Source of the DNA: Fibrobacter sp. UWB13
GTDB taxonomy: Bacteria > Fibrobacterota > Fibrobacteria > Fibrobacterales > Fibrobacteraceae
DNA: 64,000 nt
NCBI RefSeq assembly: GCF_900177805.1
Contig: NZ_FXAX01000001.1
Span: 1,302,001 to 1,366,000, forward strand
Direction: 5' to 3'
Shown: positions 7,161 to 16,478 of the stretch, piece by piece
How the letters are laid out: every line of letters begins with the position of its first letter
Numbering within the stretch: the stretch's first letter is position 1
Program-made: the position numbers and the translations under genes
The notes under the pieces: generated by a model
Told to the model about the DNA's origin: nothing
Database searches by the model: none
Seen by the model: only the letters and a program-made list of their open reading frames with translations

Positions 7161-9947
7161 TTAAAACTTAATATCTAGCGTGTGAACCAAAGAATCTAAA
7201 CGATGAGTCAGCTGTTGGGTACCATAATCCGAAATATGACTATTGTCATACCCCATGATGTCCGTGTAATCATGGTTTCCCATTTTATTTTCATCAACTA
7301 ATATAAAATTCGAATAAACTTTACTCAAATCTGATATTTCCTGGATAAGAGCAGGCGCTTCACTTCGACGAAGTCCCGTATAACCATAAGCCCCCGTATC
7401 CTTGTATCTTGGATTCTGTGGAAACAAAACGCCTATAACAAAAATATCATTCTCTTTGCAAATTTGTAAAAGGCGTTCTAACAGTCCAAAATTCATTCTG
7501 TAAATATCTGATTTTTCATCCATCCAACAAGAATCTTCTCTAACCCAAACTGACGTTGTCGCCCAGGATGAACCAAATAAGGAATAGTAACCCAGATCCT
7601 CTCGCATCTTATGCTCCAATACAGAATCACCACCAGCGCTTTCATACGTAGCCTGATAAAGTCCTTCGGGGTACCCGTCTTTCCAGAAATTGTGGTTTTC
7701 GTCATAAACGTAACCAGGATAAGATTTATAAGTCTTGTAGAAGATATTTTCGGAGTCTTGCCCCGTAAGGTACCCACGATCAATGTCGATGGAGGTGATG
7801 ACGAGCTTAATATTTTTCATATGGGGCAATATGTAATTTTCAAAAAGGGACATATTCCCATAGATAGTGGCTGCGGGAACCGCCATATTGACGACCTTCA
7901 TTTTTTCATCAAAGAGTCTTGGATTAACACCGTGATAAGCTCGAGAAGATCCAAGAATGACGGTTTTGGCAGAATCCTTATAATGCCATAAAAGTTCCAT
8001 TTTGTAGCGGAAAATTGCAGCACGTGGGCAAGCACCAGAATTGTTATAATACACTCCAGCACTATCTAAATTGAGTACAAAAGTTTCTTCTGTTGAAGAA
8101 ACTTTGCGTTTTACCCATAAAGTCGGATGCCAAAGTTCTTCGCCTTCAGCCAATTCAACGATACTTTCGTTAGCAAGGTTCGCAAGGACAATTTTTGTAT
8201 GCGCGCCGTTTACATTGGCAAGTGTCGCTACAATGTTAGAAGTTTTACCATCACTCACCCATTCGCTGTGATCAAACGTGTAACCAGATGTCGCCTTAAT
8301 ACTCTTTATTAATTTACCCGTACTATCAGCGATAAGTAAACGTTGGTGTGTGGAATAATTTTCGTTAGCAAACGTTCTACCAGTATTTCCGCCAAAATCC
8401 AGAAACGCAACGCGTTTGCTGCCATCTTGCGCTAGAGAAACATTACATGCCTGCTCACCATTATACCAAACCGTATCACGAGCTTTATCTAAGACTGTAG
8501 AACCGGATTTAGCCATGCGTGCGCGCAACAGGCGAGCCCCACTCACAGCAAGCGAATAGTCTTCGCTAATACCACCGTGGTATGCACCATCAAAAAGTTT
8601 TTCAGGAACGCCGAATTTGCCGTTTGCAAACTTGACCTGCCAAGTAGAGGTTCTTTTAAAAGACGCATCGTCCTTGTTATCGCCCGCATCTGTAACATAA
8701 ACAATGACAGTATCTCCGTTTTCGAGGATTCGCCACCGAGGAATAGCGGCACTTGCGACATCCAGTTTTACAAGGTTCGTTCCTTTTTCATTCAAATCAC
8801 GCACGTAAAGACGAGAATCACCACCGAGCCCTTCAAACTTGGTACAAAACGCCACCTTTTTCCCATCAGGCGAAATATCAGGATGGTAAACTTCCATAGA
8901 ATCGCTAATTTCCGTTACGGTCAAAACAACGTCTTTATAGTTTATGTAAGCCAGATTTCCACTAATGTCATTGCGGAAAGCAAGTATCATATCATTGGTT
9001 CCAGTGAAACGTTTTAATGTCGATGCACTTACAATCGGGGAAACAATTCTTGATTGCACATTTCCACTAACGCTTAGCCACGTCGGCGCAGGAATCGAGC
9101 CCAAAGCAAGTCTGAAACCGATATGTTTAGCCCTAGAGGAAGAAACTACCGTATAGTCATCTCCACGCGAAACGACATTCATGTTTGATGCACGATCCGA
9201 ATAATAGCCACCTTTCAAGATGCGTTCACCGATATTGCCATCGCCAGCACTTCCCACAAAATTCACAATAGTAGTGTCACGTAATTTTCCAGCCCAGTCA
9301 TTGACCCATTCCTTTACATTGCCTGCTAAATCGCAGAAACCAAGCGTGTCTTTTTCTACAGTACAAACTTGGTGCACTTTAAAATCGGCGTTATCGGCAT
9401 TCCAACTGTTACGCGATGGGTTCCACCCACGAGAAGCGACATAGACCCATTCCGATTCTGTAGGCAAGCGGTAGGCATTTACTTCTGGATGGAAAGCAAA
9501 GCCATCTAAATTTGTACAATGACCATCGCTGTCAAAAATAGCCTTGCTATATGTATAAGCCGTATCGTAGTTTTCCAATTTGCTCTTTGCATTCGCAAAC
9601 AAAACGGCATCGTAATAAGTCACATTGGATAAAGGATATCTACCATCTTCGCATTTACCAAAATCATAGAGATTTCCATTTTTTGCTGCATTCTGGTAAT
9701 CATCGCAAGTTACCTCATGAACATCCATATAAAAATCATAATCCAACAACACGTTCATTGCAGGACGTTCATTCACTCTATAACTAGAATCATTGCTACC
9801 TAAAGTAAGCGATCCTCCATGAACAAGAATCATCCCATCCACTTTTTTTGAGGAATCACTAGAAGCAATATCTACAAAACTAGGGGAACTATCACTACAA
9901 GCCGCCAAATAACAAAAAAGCAAAAGAGCCAAACATACCTTTTTCAT
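7161..9947 (-). CDS. TIGR02171-type lipoprotein: FGE/sulfatase-modifying domain, TolB-like propeller, SGNH-like domain
   Basis: 928 residues, the size of the Fibrobacter TIGR02171 paralogous family. The lipobox YLAAC ends at Cys17. Residues about 38-285 form an FGE-type domain (GMILVHGGSLTLGS, EVTCDDYQ, YRLPTESEWVYVASRG, DLAGNVKEWVNDW, IGFRLA). Residues 335-610 look like WD40/TolB repeats (HPDISPDGKKVAF). The C-terminal third resembles SGNH hydrolases (ILGSSRAYHG early, DNSHISDYGTQQL late). It is probably outer-membrane anchored and periplasmic or surface exposed; no activity is assigned. A good AGAGGGG site precedes the ATG. FGE catalytic cysteines are not evident, so a binding role is as likely as catalysis. 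Confidence 0.85.
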   Translation of the reverse strand: MKKVCLALLLFCYLAACSDSSPSFVDIASSDSSKKVDGMILVHGGSLTLGSNDSSYRVNERPAMNVLLDYDFYMDVHEVTCDDYQNAAKNGNLYDFGKCEDGRYPLSNVTYYDAVLFANAKSKLENYDTAYTYSKAIFDSDGHCTNLDGFAFHPEVNAYRLPTESEWVYVASRGWNPSRNSWNADNADFKVHQVCTVEKDTLGFCDLAGNVKEWVNDWAGKLRDTTIVNFVGSAGDGNIGERILKGGYYSDRASNMNVVSRGDDYTVVSSSRAKHIGFRLALGSIPAPTWLSVSGNVQSRIVSPIVSASTLKRFTGTNDMILAFRNDISGNLAYINYKDVVLTVTEISDSMEVYHPDISPDGKKVAFCTKFEGLGGDSRLYVRDLNEKGTNLVKLDVASAAIPRWRILENGDTVIVYVTDAGDNKDDASFKRTSTWQVKFANGKFGVPEKLFDGAYHGGISEDYSLAVSGARLLRARMAKSGSTVLDKARDTVWYNGEQACNVSLAQDGSKRVAFLDFGGNTGRTFANENYSTHQRLLIADSTGKLIKSIKATSGYTFDHSEWVSDGKTSNIVATLANVNGAHTKIVLANLANESIVELAEGEELWHPTLWVKRKVSSTEETFVLNLDSAGVYYNNSGACPRAAIFRYKMELLWHYKDSAKTVILGSSRAYHGVNPRLFDEKMKVVNMAVPAATIYGNMSLFENYILPHMKNIKLVITSIDIDRGYLTGQDSENIFYKTYKSYPGYVYDENHNFWKDGYPEGLYQATYESAGGDSVLEHKMREDLGYYSLFGSSWATTSVWVREDSCWMDEKSDIYRMNFGLLERLLQICKENDIFVIGVLFPQNPRYKDTGAYGYTGLRRSEAPALIQEISDLSKVYSNFILVDENKMGNHDYTDIMGYDNSHISDYGTQQLTHRLDSLVHTLDIKF

Positions 9948-10037
9948 AAACCCCTCTTGATAACTCTAGACACTCTTAATATACCATATTTTAGCACAAC
10001 GGAAAGAAAACCGGATGTTGAAGTTAAAAAAAATCGC

Positions 10038-10043
10038 TATAAT
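10038..10043 (+). promoter_or_regulatory. Candidate -10 box for the acyltransferase-led cluster
   Basis: TATAAT preceded by GC, giving a predicted start near 10050 and a leader of about 20 nt without a Shine-Dalgarno sequence. Confidence 0.35.
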
Positions 10044-10069
10044 TTTTATGACATTCAAAAAATAGACAA

Positions 10070-11335
10070 ATGAAGAAATACGAGCTTGATACAGTAGGAC
10101 AAATCTATGGGGCTATCCACTCCAAAACGTGGAGTCCCATATTCAGATTGCAGGCAACGCTACACGACGTTGTCTCCCCTGACTTGCTACAGCAAGCGGC
10201 AGATGAACTCAGAATCCGATTTCCCTACATATTTGTCGCCCTAAAGAAAGGTACCTGTTCCTACTACTTAGAAGAGAACGACGAGCCCTTAAAAATTACG
10301 CCCGATAACGAAGGCGTCCTCACCTATTACGGAAAGGAAGAGGCTTCGCACCATTGTTTTCGCATTCTCTACGGTGAAAAACATATCGCCCTCGAGGTTC
10401 TACACTCGCTAACGGATGGTCATGGAGCAAGCGTTATCTTGCTCACGCTTTTGCACCGCTATTTGGAACTGAAACATGGTTTACCAGGCATCCCAGCAAA
10501 TTTTCAGCACAACCTAGTCTATTCATTTAACGGCAAGCCACTAAAAGAAGAAACGGAAAACGCCTTTGCAAAGAATGCAGGCAAGAATCCCGTCGATTTA
10601 AAAGAACCCAAATCATACGAATTGCATGGCACCCGCCTAGCTAGCGGTCAAAAATTATTCACGATTGGTATCATCGATACGGACGCGCTCATTGCCAAAG
10701 CACATAGCTATGGAACTACGGTCACAACGCTCCTTTCTGCAGTTATGGCTGAAGTGATCAACGGCATGCAAAACAAGGAGCAGAAAAAGCAACCCATTGC
10801 CATCGGCATTCCGGTCAATGTCAGAGAAATTCTTGCAAGCAAAACCATGCGCAATTATTCAGTGCAAAAGAGCATTACTCTTCTTCCCGAGCAATCGAAC
10901 CTCAGCCTACAGCAAAAGTGTAATCTGATGGGCAAACAGCTTAAAGATTTTTTGCAAGACAAGGATTTTGTGCGGAATATGACCGCCGCCTACGTAGCGC
11001 CATTGGAGAATCCGCTGGTAAAATATATGCCGTGCATTATTAAGGACAGGATTATCAGCTACCTCTACTCAAGAGAAGCAGACGCTGTTATAAGCATTGT
11101 TATTTCAAACCTTGGCGATACAAATCTTCCAGACGAAATGCGTCCCTTCATAGATCGTCTATACTTTATTTTAGGAACGGAAAAAACGATTCCCAACACC
11201 TGCAGTATCATCAGCGTGAACGGCAAAGCGTTCATTAATTTTTCACGAAACATCCAAGAAACTGCTATTGAAAACGAATTCTTCCGCCGGCTACAGGAAC
11301 TTGGGTTGAATGTCGAAGTAGAGCATTTGAAATAA
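10070..11335 (+). CDS. Condensation/alcohol-acetyltransferase-like acyltransferase
   Basis: 421 residues of the CoA-dependent acyltransferase superfamily. The diagnostic HxxxDG motif is intact as HSLTDG (His112, Asp116). The C-terminal half has the usual second lobe with IPVNVREI and a late VISNLGDT segment resembling the conserved strand near the substrate channel. Related enzymes transfer acyl groups to alcohols or amines, or act as stand-alone condensation domains. No carrier protein or adenylation domain is nearby, so nonribosomal synthesis is not supported. It heads a plus-strand run of five genes to 14293. Substrate unknown. Confidence 0.65.
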   Translation: MKKYELDTVGQIYGAIHSKTWSPIFRLQATLHDVVSPDLLQQAADELRIRFPYIFVALKKGTCSYYLEENDEPLKITPDNEGVLTYYGKEEASHHCFRILYGEKHIALEVLHSLTDGHGASVILLTLLHRYLELKHGLPGIPANFQHNLVYSFNGKPLKEETENAFAKNAGKNPVDLKEPKSYELHGTRLASGQKLFTIGIIDTDALIAKAHSYGTTVTTLLSAVMAEVINGMQNKEQKKQPIAIGIPVNVREILASKTMRNYSVQKSITLLPEQSNLSLQQKCNLMGKQLKDFLQDKDFVRNMTAAYVAPLENPLVKYMPCIIKDRIISYLYSREADAVISIVISNLGDTNLPDEMRPFIDRLYFILGTEKTIPNTCSIISVNGKAFINFSRNIQETAIENEFFRRLQELGLNVEVEHLK

Positions 11336-11354
11336 CAACACCCCACACCATAGC

Positions 11355-12278
11355 GTGAAAATGAAAATCTACTACCACCTCCCCGGGCTATTTGAATTTT
11401 ACGAGCTGTACAAAGCGTTCTTGCCACTTTGGCGTGAGCACCGGGAATATTTTTACGACTGGTGCGAAATCGGCTCCATTTACGGAGCACCGAACGATTG
11501 CATTTGGGGCGGTGGGCGCGTAGGCCTCGGGGAAGCAGAACCACGGAAAGTTGCTGAACTCATGAAAGAATATGAGATTTCGGCGAGGCTCACTTTCAGC
11601 AATTCATTGATTCGCGAAGAACACTTCGCCGATGCCCGATGCAACAAGTTGTGCAAAATGTTCGAAAACGGCGCAGTTTCCAGCGCTGGCGAGATGCGCG
11701 CAGTTCAAAATGGAATCATCGTTCATTCCGACCTGTTGCTAAATTACATCAAAGCAAAGTATCCCGACTTTTATTTCGTATCCTCGACCACAAAAGTCAT
11801 CACCGATTTTGAGCAATTCAAAGCAGAGCTAGACCGCGAAGAATTCCGCTATGTCGTTCCTGATTTCAGGCTCAACAAGCAATTCGAGAAACTGAATACG
11901 CTCACAGATGCGCAAAAGCAAAAGGTCGAATTTCTTTGCAATGAATGTTGTTGGTTCGGTTGCTATGACCGCAAAAAATGCTATGAGAACGTGAGCCAGA
12001 AAAGTCTCGGTGAAAACAGCGAAGACCACATCTGCGTCTCGCCCACAGCCCAAAGGGGCTACCGTTTCTCCGATGCAATGAAGAATCCCGGCTTTATTGG
12101 AATCGAGGACATTCAAAACATCTACGCCCCCGCAGGATTCCAACACTTTAAAATCGAGGGTCGCAGTCTCGGTAGCGCCCTCATTTTGGAATTTCTACTT
12201 TATTACATGACAAAGCCCGAGCACCAACTCAAAATCCGCGAAGAAATTTATCTGGATAGCACGTTGGATTTATTCTAA
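11355..12278 (+). CDS. Peptidase U32-like protein
   Basis: 307 residues from a GTG, or 305 from the ATG at 11361; neither has a clear ribosome-binding site. Two features suggest the U32 family: a cysteine cluster CNECCWFGCYDRKKC around residues 195-212 and FKIEGRSLGS near the C-terminus, matching the KIEGR signature. The N-terminal half would be the TIM-barrel-like domain (FSNSLIREEHF). U32 members include collagenase-like peptidases and tRNA or ubiquinone hydroxylation factors that bind Fe-S clusters through four cysteines, so protease activity should not be assumed. Starts 19 nt after the acyltransferase, implying co-transcription. Confidence 0.55.
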   Translation: MKMKIYYHLPGLFEFYELYKAFLPLWREHREYFYDWCEIGSIYGAPNDCIWGGGRVGLGEAEPRKVAELMKEYEISARLTFSNSLIREEHFADARCNKLCKMFENGAVSSAGEMRAVQNGIIVHSDLLLNYIKAKYPDFYFVSSTTKVITDFEQFKAELDREEFRYVVPDFRLNKQFEKLNTLTDAQKQKVEFLCNECCWFGCYDRKKCYENVSQKSLGENSEDHICVSPTAQRGYRFSDAMKNPGFIGIEDIQNIYAPAGFQHFKIEGRSLGSALILEFLLYYMTKPEHQLKIREEIYLDSTLDLF

Positions 12279-12289
12279 ACGGAAAAATT

Positions 12290-13183
12290 ATGGAACCGAC
12301 ATACGCATTATTCATGACTATTGCAAAACTTGTACTTATTGTCATTTTCGCAATAATTCCCTTTTTATTTGGTGTATTTTCCAACATTTCCACCAAGTTC
12401 CACAAAGTATTTTTTATTGCCGGAAGAATCATTTCTATTCTGCTAGCCATTTCTATTGCGGCAGGTCTTTCTGTCGGAATAGTTTTTGTCACTGAAAATG
12501 CATTCGAAGCGCGACCATCCTACATTTACGCATGCTACTTTTGCGGGCTGATTACAGCATTTATTCCTTTATCTACATTTTACTTTACTACATGCAAAAA
12601 GACAAAAAAGCAACGAGCATGTTATCTCGCCCTCTCGTTTATTGCATTTTTTGTAATCCTTTCAGGTTTTGAATTTCTATACAATCGTGCTTTTGGATTC
12701 GTTTTTCAAACGGAACGAGAAGAACAATCCATAAATGAATTTTATACAGACCACCCAGAAGCCGATAAAAACAGTGACATCAACGTATTCGCATCACTTA
12801 GTGCAGGCATTGAATGGCTTACCGTGAATATCTCCGTATATAAAGATTCCATCATACTAAAGACAATAGAAAGCAATTATATTGGCGACGGCAAATCGGA
12901 AATTGATTCATGTTATCGCAATGATTTGCCTCCAGACTTGACTCAAGACATCATTGAAGAAATCACTTATTATCAACAAGAGACCGATTATAGCCCTTTT
13001 GCAGATGCGTGCCTTCATCCACACGCATCTATTGAGCTTGCTAACAACAAAAACGCAACAACGATAAAATTAGACCTTCCAGACATTGATGAATATCATC
13101 CCAACGCACAACGTTTGGTAAAAAAAATCAAAAGCCTTGCAAAAGATTCAAAAATAAATCCGACAAAAGGTTGTTCCAATTAA
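12290..13183 (+). CDS. Hypothetical membrane protein, 297 aa
   Basis: Not recognised. Four hydrophobic segments occupy about residues 5-25, 42-65, 80-100 and 112-132; the remaining 160 residues are soluble, acidic and lysine/asparagine-rich. It starts 11 nt after the preceding gene, so it is probably in the same transcript. Codon use is AT-richer than most neighbours, as in the whole 12.3-14.3 kb stretch, which may mark a lineage-specific or acquired block. Confidence 0.65.
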   Translation: MEPTYALFMTIAKLVLIVIFAIIPFLFGVFSNISTKFHKVFFIAGRIISILLAISIAAGLSVGIVFVTENAFEARPSYIYACYFCGLITAFIPLSTFYFTTCKKTKKQRACYLALSFIAFFVILSGFEFLYNRAFGFVFQTEREEQSINEFYTDHPEADKNSDINVFASLSAGIEWLTVNISVYKDSIILKTIESNYIGDGKSEIDSCYRNDLPPDLTQDIIEEITYYQQETDYSPFADACLHPHASIELANNKNATTIKLDLPDIDEYHPNAQRLVKKIKSLAKDSKINPTKGCSN

Positions 13184-13202
13184 TTTCAAGCATTAAAAAA
13201 AC

Positions 13203-14111
13203 ATGCAAAAAATGAAACCCGCAAAGAGAATTTTCATGGCTATCTTAATTATCATCGCCACCATCATTTTGCTTTTGGCAATTTGGTTCAACATTCCCTA
13301 TTCGCCCGTCAAAACGCAGTTTCAGAACGATGTTGAAGCAAGGTTGCAAAGAGCCGTGACTCACACAAACGTAAACACCGACAGTTCCGTCGCACCCGCC
13401 GGAACGCTTAATTCCGCAGACATCGCAAACCTCCCACCTCTCATTCAAAAATATCTCGAAACGAACGGTTACATCGGCAGCGAAAGGCGCACGCACTTAA
13501 CTATGGAATACAATGATGTCGATTTCGGCATGGGCGTAAACAAGCCGCGAATCAAAATCGACTACACGCACGTAGACTTTGCCGATTCTCCAGACAGGCT
13601 CGCCTTTATCGACAGCAAAATGTTCGGCATTCCATTCCAAGGCTACGATTATTACATGAACGGCAAAGGAGGCATGAAAGGCGTTCTCGCAAAGCTCTTT
13701 ACACTATTCGACCAAACAGGCCCAGAAATGGACAAGGCCTGCCTCATCACCTATCTCGCCGAAGCATTCTTTTTGCCAGAAGCACTCCTAAAAGATTTCA
13801 TCACATTCAAGCAAATTGACGAGCACTCCGTAGAAGCTACAATTACAAACAAAGGCGTAACTGCAACCGGCATTTTCCACTTCAACGACGCTTACGAAAT
13901 GACCTCATTTACCACAAATGATCGTGGTCAAATTTCACCCGACGGAACCATAGAATACACCCCGTGGGAAGCACAATGCGAAAACTACAAAACCTATTCC
14001 GATGGTATCAAGCGCCCCACCGTTTTCCGAGCTGTATGGAAAAACAAAGACAGCGACTTCGTCTATTTCAACGGAAAAATCAGTAAAGTGAACGGAGCTA
14101 TTAGACACTAA
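13203..14111 (+). CDS. DUF6544/DUF6920-like membrane-anchored protein
   Basis: 302 residues, or 299 from the second ATG at 13212. One N-terminal transmembrane helix (about 10-30) precedes a large extracytoplasmic domain. The segments LPPLIQKYLETNGYIG, TGPEMDKACLITYLAEAFFLP, ATGIFHFND and TPWEAQCENYK occur in the order I recall for DUF6544-type proteins (conserved LPP..QRYL, GPEM...YL.E and GxFxFD). Their function is unknown; a lipid- or ligand-binding beta-rich fold has been suggested. Part of the 10070-14293 run, and its stop codon overlaps the next start. Confidence 0.6.
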   Translation: MQKMKPAKRIFMAILIIIATIILLLAIWFNIPYSPVKTQFQNDVEARLQRAVTHTNVNTDSSVAPAGTLNSADIANLPPLIQKYLETNGYIGSERRTHLTMEYNDVDFGMGVNKPRIKIDYTHVDFADSPDRLAFIDSKMFGIPFQGYDYYMNGKGGMKGVLAKLFTLFDQTGPEMDKACLITYLAEAFFLPEALLKDFITFKQIDEHSVEATITNKGVTATGIFHFNDAYEMTSFTTNDRGQISPDGTIEYTPWEAQCENYKTYSDGIKRPTVFRAVWKNKDSDFVYFNGKISKVNGAIRH

Positions 14112-14293
14112 TGACACTTCTCTTAGGCATCCTTTTCCTTGCTCTTTTCATAAGCGCCATTGTCCGAGGCAAGTTTACGTACGGTCAAGCCGATTACGAT
14201 TTTCATGAGCACCCGGTGCAATTTATCATCGTCGTTGTTTTTATTCTAGGGATGTCTGTGCTCTGTTTTTACAGATTCATTATTGATTTATAA
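14111..14293 (+). CDS. Small two-helix membrane protein, 60 aa
   Basis: ATG overlaps the upstream stop (TAATG), indicating translational coupling. The 60 residues contain two hydrophobic helices (2-20 and 36-57) joined by a short polar loop with KFTYGQADYDFHEHP. No family recognised. The gene ends one base before the convergent priA stop codon. Coupling and helix pattern support a real gene despite its size. Confidence 0.55.
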   Translation: MTLLLGILFLALFISAIVRGKFTYGQADYDFHEHPVQFIIVVVFILGMSVLCFYRFIIDL

Positions 14294-16348
14294 TCAATCC
14301 AATTCGACTTTAATATCTACGCCCGCTACCCACGCCTTAGGCGCATTCAAAATGGGAGCAAGCACCTTGCGCACTGCCGCAAGGTTTTGCGTTTTAATAT
14401 AGAGTTTCACCCAGAACACATTTTGCACCTTCGGAACAAACGCATCGACAGGTCCAAGTACCGTCATCGAAGATTCTTTGCGTAAAATGTTTTCAAGGCG
14501 GTTTACCGTATCGCGAAGCAAGTTTTCATCGCGTGAGCCGCAACTGATTTCAACAAGTTTGCAAAACGGCGGATAAAAAGCCATTTGGCGGTTCGAAGAT
14601 TCAGTTTCGGCAAAGCCATCAAAATCATGGCGAATGGCGTACTGCATTACAGGTTCTGTCGGATTGAGCGTCTGGATAAACACGCGCCCCCCGCCACCGG
14701 CGCGCCCCGCACGGCCCGCCGTCTGGCTCAACAGCTGATACAAGCGTTCCGTCGAGCGGAAATCAGGAATACCAAGCCCAGAATCAGCACCGACAATCCC
14801 CACAAGTTTCACACCCGGGAAATCGTGACCTTTTGCGACCATCTGCGTTCCAAGCAAAATATTGTATTCACGATTCCTGAACGATGTCAAGATTTTTTCG
14901 ACAGCGCCCACGTTCTGCGTTGTATCGCGATCCATGCGAATCACTTTCGCATCCGCCACCCATTCATGGATTTCTTCTTCGAGTTTTTCAATCGCACCAC
15001 CGACAAATTCATACGTTTCAGCACCGCATGTCGGGCACGGCGTATCGACCGGATAAAGCGCAGCACAGTAATGGCACATCAGCGCATTGTACTGTTTATG
15101 ATAAACTAGCGGAATATGACAATGTTTGCAGTAAAGCGTTTCACCACATTCAGAACAAACTCTAATCTTAGAGTAACCGCGACGATTCATGAGGATAATC
15201 GCCTGGTCGCCACCGGCAATGCAATCCGAAAGCGCTTCGCGCAATGCAGGAGACATAAGCACGCCTTTTTGCTGGCGCACCTTGCCCATATCAATCACTT
15301 TCACTTCGGGAAGCGGAGCCGCAGTCGCACGGTTCTTGAGCGTCAACAGTTTGAGGTTCCCTGCCTTTGCATTGCGGAACGTTTCAAGGCAAGGCGTTGC
15401 AGAGCCAAGCACTACAAGCGCCCCATACTTTTGCGCCAAGTGGAAAGCCAAGTCACGCGTATGGTAACGCGGAGCCGGATCCTGTTGCTTAAACGAAGAA
15501 TCATGTTCTTCGTCCAAAATAACAACATCAAAATCAAATGGCGAAAGAATGGCACTGCGCGTCCCAAGCACAACTTTTGCAGAGCCATCGAGTACAGCCA
15601 AATAACCCGCACGCTTTTGCGGAGCCGAAAGTGCCGAATGCAATACAACAACAGGCACCTTCAAATAATCTTCAAAACGCGATGCCGTCTGCGGAGTAAG
15701 CCCAATTTCTGGCACAAGAATAAGCACGCGCTTATTGCGCTTAAGCGCTTCGCGCACCAATTCCTGATAAACTCTCGTTTTGCCACTGCCGGTCACACCA
15801 TGCAGGAGCGTTCCACGAAAACCATCCTTATCCAAATCTTCAACAAGACTGGCAAGTGCAGTCTCTTGTTCGCCTGTCAAGGGGGGCAGGTCCGAACAGA
15901 CCTCCATTTCGGGTCCATTTGATAGAGCCTCGCCCCGAGGTTCAGATTTTTCGGCCAGTAAGGCATCGAGAAACTTGTCAAAATCGGCAGGCCAAAAGAC
16001 GTTCAAGGTGCGCATGGGCGAACTTATATAATACTTAGACACCCACTCCAGCGATTCCATATAACGTTCAGAAAACACATACCCCGACTCATGCGGACAC
16101 GCATACCGAACGTCAAATGACGGTTTATCGCTATGGACACGGCTCACCAAGGCAAGCGTAGGCTTACGGCGGGCAAGCTGCACCCAAACGACACTCCCCC
16201 GCTGAATATCCGCTCCTTCCGGCACCCCGTAAGTAAAAACCGATGGGGACAACGGGATGTAAACCTCGCAAAAACGCGACAGGAGCGCCGAATTACAGCG
16301 TTCCTTGACCATCTCCGGAGCAGACGTTTTGGGAATTCTTTTTGCCAC
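14294..16348 (-). CDS. priA: Primosomal protein N', replication-restart helicase PriA
   Basis: 684 residues. A 3'-to-5' superfamily-2 helicase that binds abandoned forks and reloads the replisome. Motifs in order: N-terminal 3'-DNA-binding domain, Walker A GVTGSGKTRV, DEEH box, LGSATP, then the PriA zinc module with four CxxC pairs (CSECG, CKHC, CHYC, CPTCG), and LGTQMVAKGHDFPGV with QTAGRAGR as late helicase motifs. The start is GTG at 16348, directly after a -10-like box, with no ribosome-binding site. Converges on the small membrane protein gene. Confidence 0.95.
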   Translation of the reverse strand: MAKRIPKTSAPEMVKERCNSALLSRFCEVYIPLSPSVFTYGVPEGADIQRGSVVWVQLARRKPTLALVSRVHSDKPSFDVRYACPHESGYVFSERYMESLEWVSKYYISSPMRTLNVFWPADFDKFLDALLAEKSEPRGEALSNGPEMEVCSDLPPLTGEQETALASLVEDLDKDGFRGTLLHGVTGSGKTRVYQELVREALKRNKRVLILVPEIGLTPQTASRFEDYLKVPVVVLHSALSAPQKRAGYLAVLDGSAKVVLGTRSAILSPFDFDVVILDEEHDSSFKQQDPAPRYHTRDLAFHLAQKYGALVVLGSATPCLETFRNAKAGNLKLLTLKNRATAAPLPEVKVIDMGKVRQQKGVLMSPALREALSDCIAGGDQAIILMNRRGYSKIRVCSECGETLYCKHCHIPLVYHKQYNALMCHYCAALYPVDTPCPTCGAETYEFVGGAIEKLEEEIHEWVADAKVIRMDRDTTQNVGAVEKILTSFRNREYNILLGTQMVAKGHDFPGVKLVGIVGADSGLGIPDFRSTERLYQLLSQTAGRAGRAGGGGRVFIQTLNPTEPVMQYAIRHDFDGFAETESSNRQMAFYPPFCKLVEISCGSRDENLLRDTVNRLENILRKESSMTVLGPVDAFVPKVQNVFWVKLYIKTQNLAAVRKVLAPILNAPKAWVAGVDIKVELD

Positions 16349-16361
16349 GCGGCAAAGATAG
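16348..16361 (-). promoter_or_regulatory. -10 box abutting the priA GTG (leaderless candidate)
   Basis: Minus-strand CTATCTTTGCCGC then GTG: TATCTT followed by six bases to the start codon. The TTTGCCGC part is shared with the transketolase promoter. Confidence 0.45.
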
Positions 16362-16409
16362 TATTGTTACAAGCTTAAATGGGCATAAATTCGCACTGTT
16401 TTTCCTGAC

Positions 16410-16415
16410 TATAAT
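16410..16415 (+). promoter_or_regulatory. Candidate -10 box for the DUF349 gene
   Basis: TATAAT about 64 nt upstream of the ATG. The leader carries TTGGAG as ribosome-binding site. The -35 is weak. Confidence 0.35.
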
Positions 16416-16478
16416 ATTTTTTTAGTTAGATTATGCTATACGGAGCTGAGGAAGCCCCGCCTACCTATTGGAGATATT

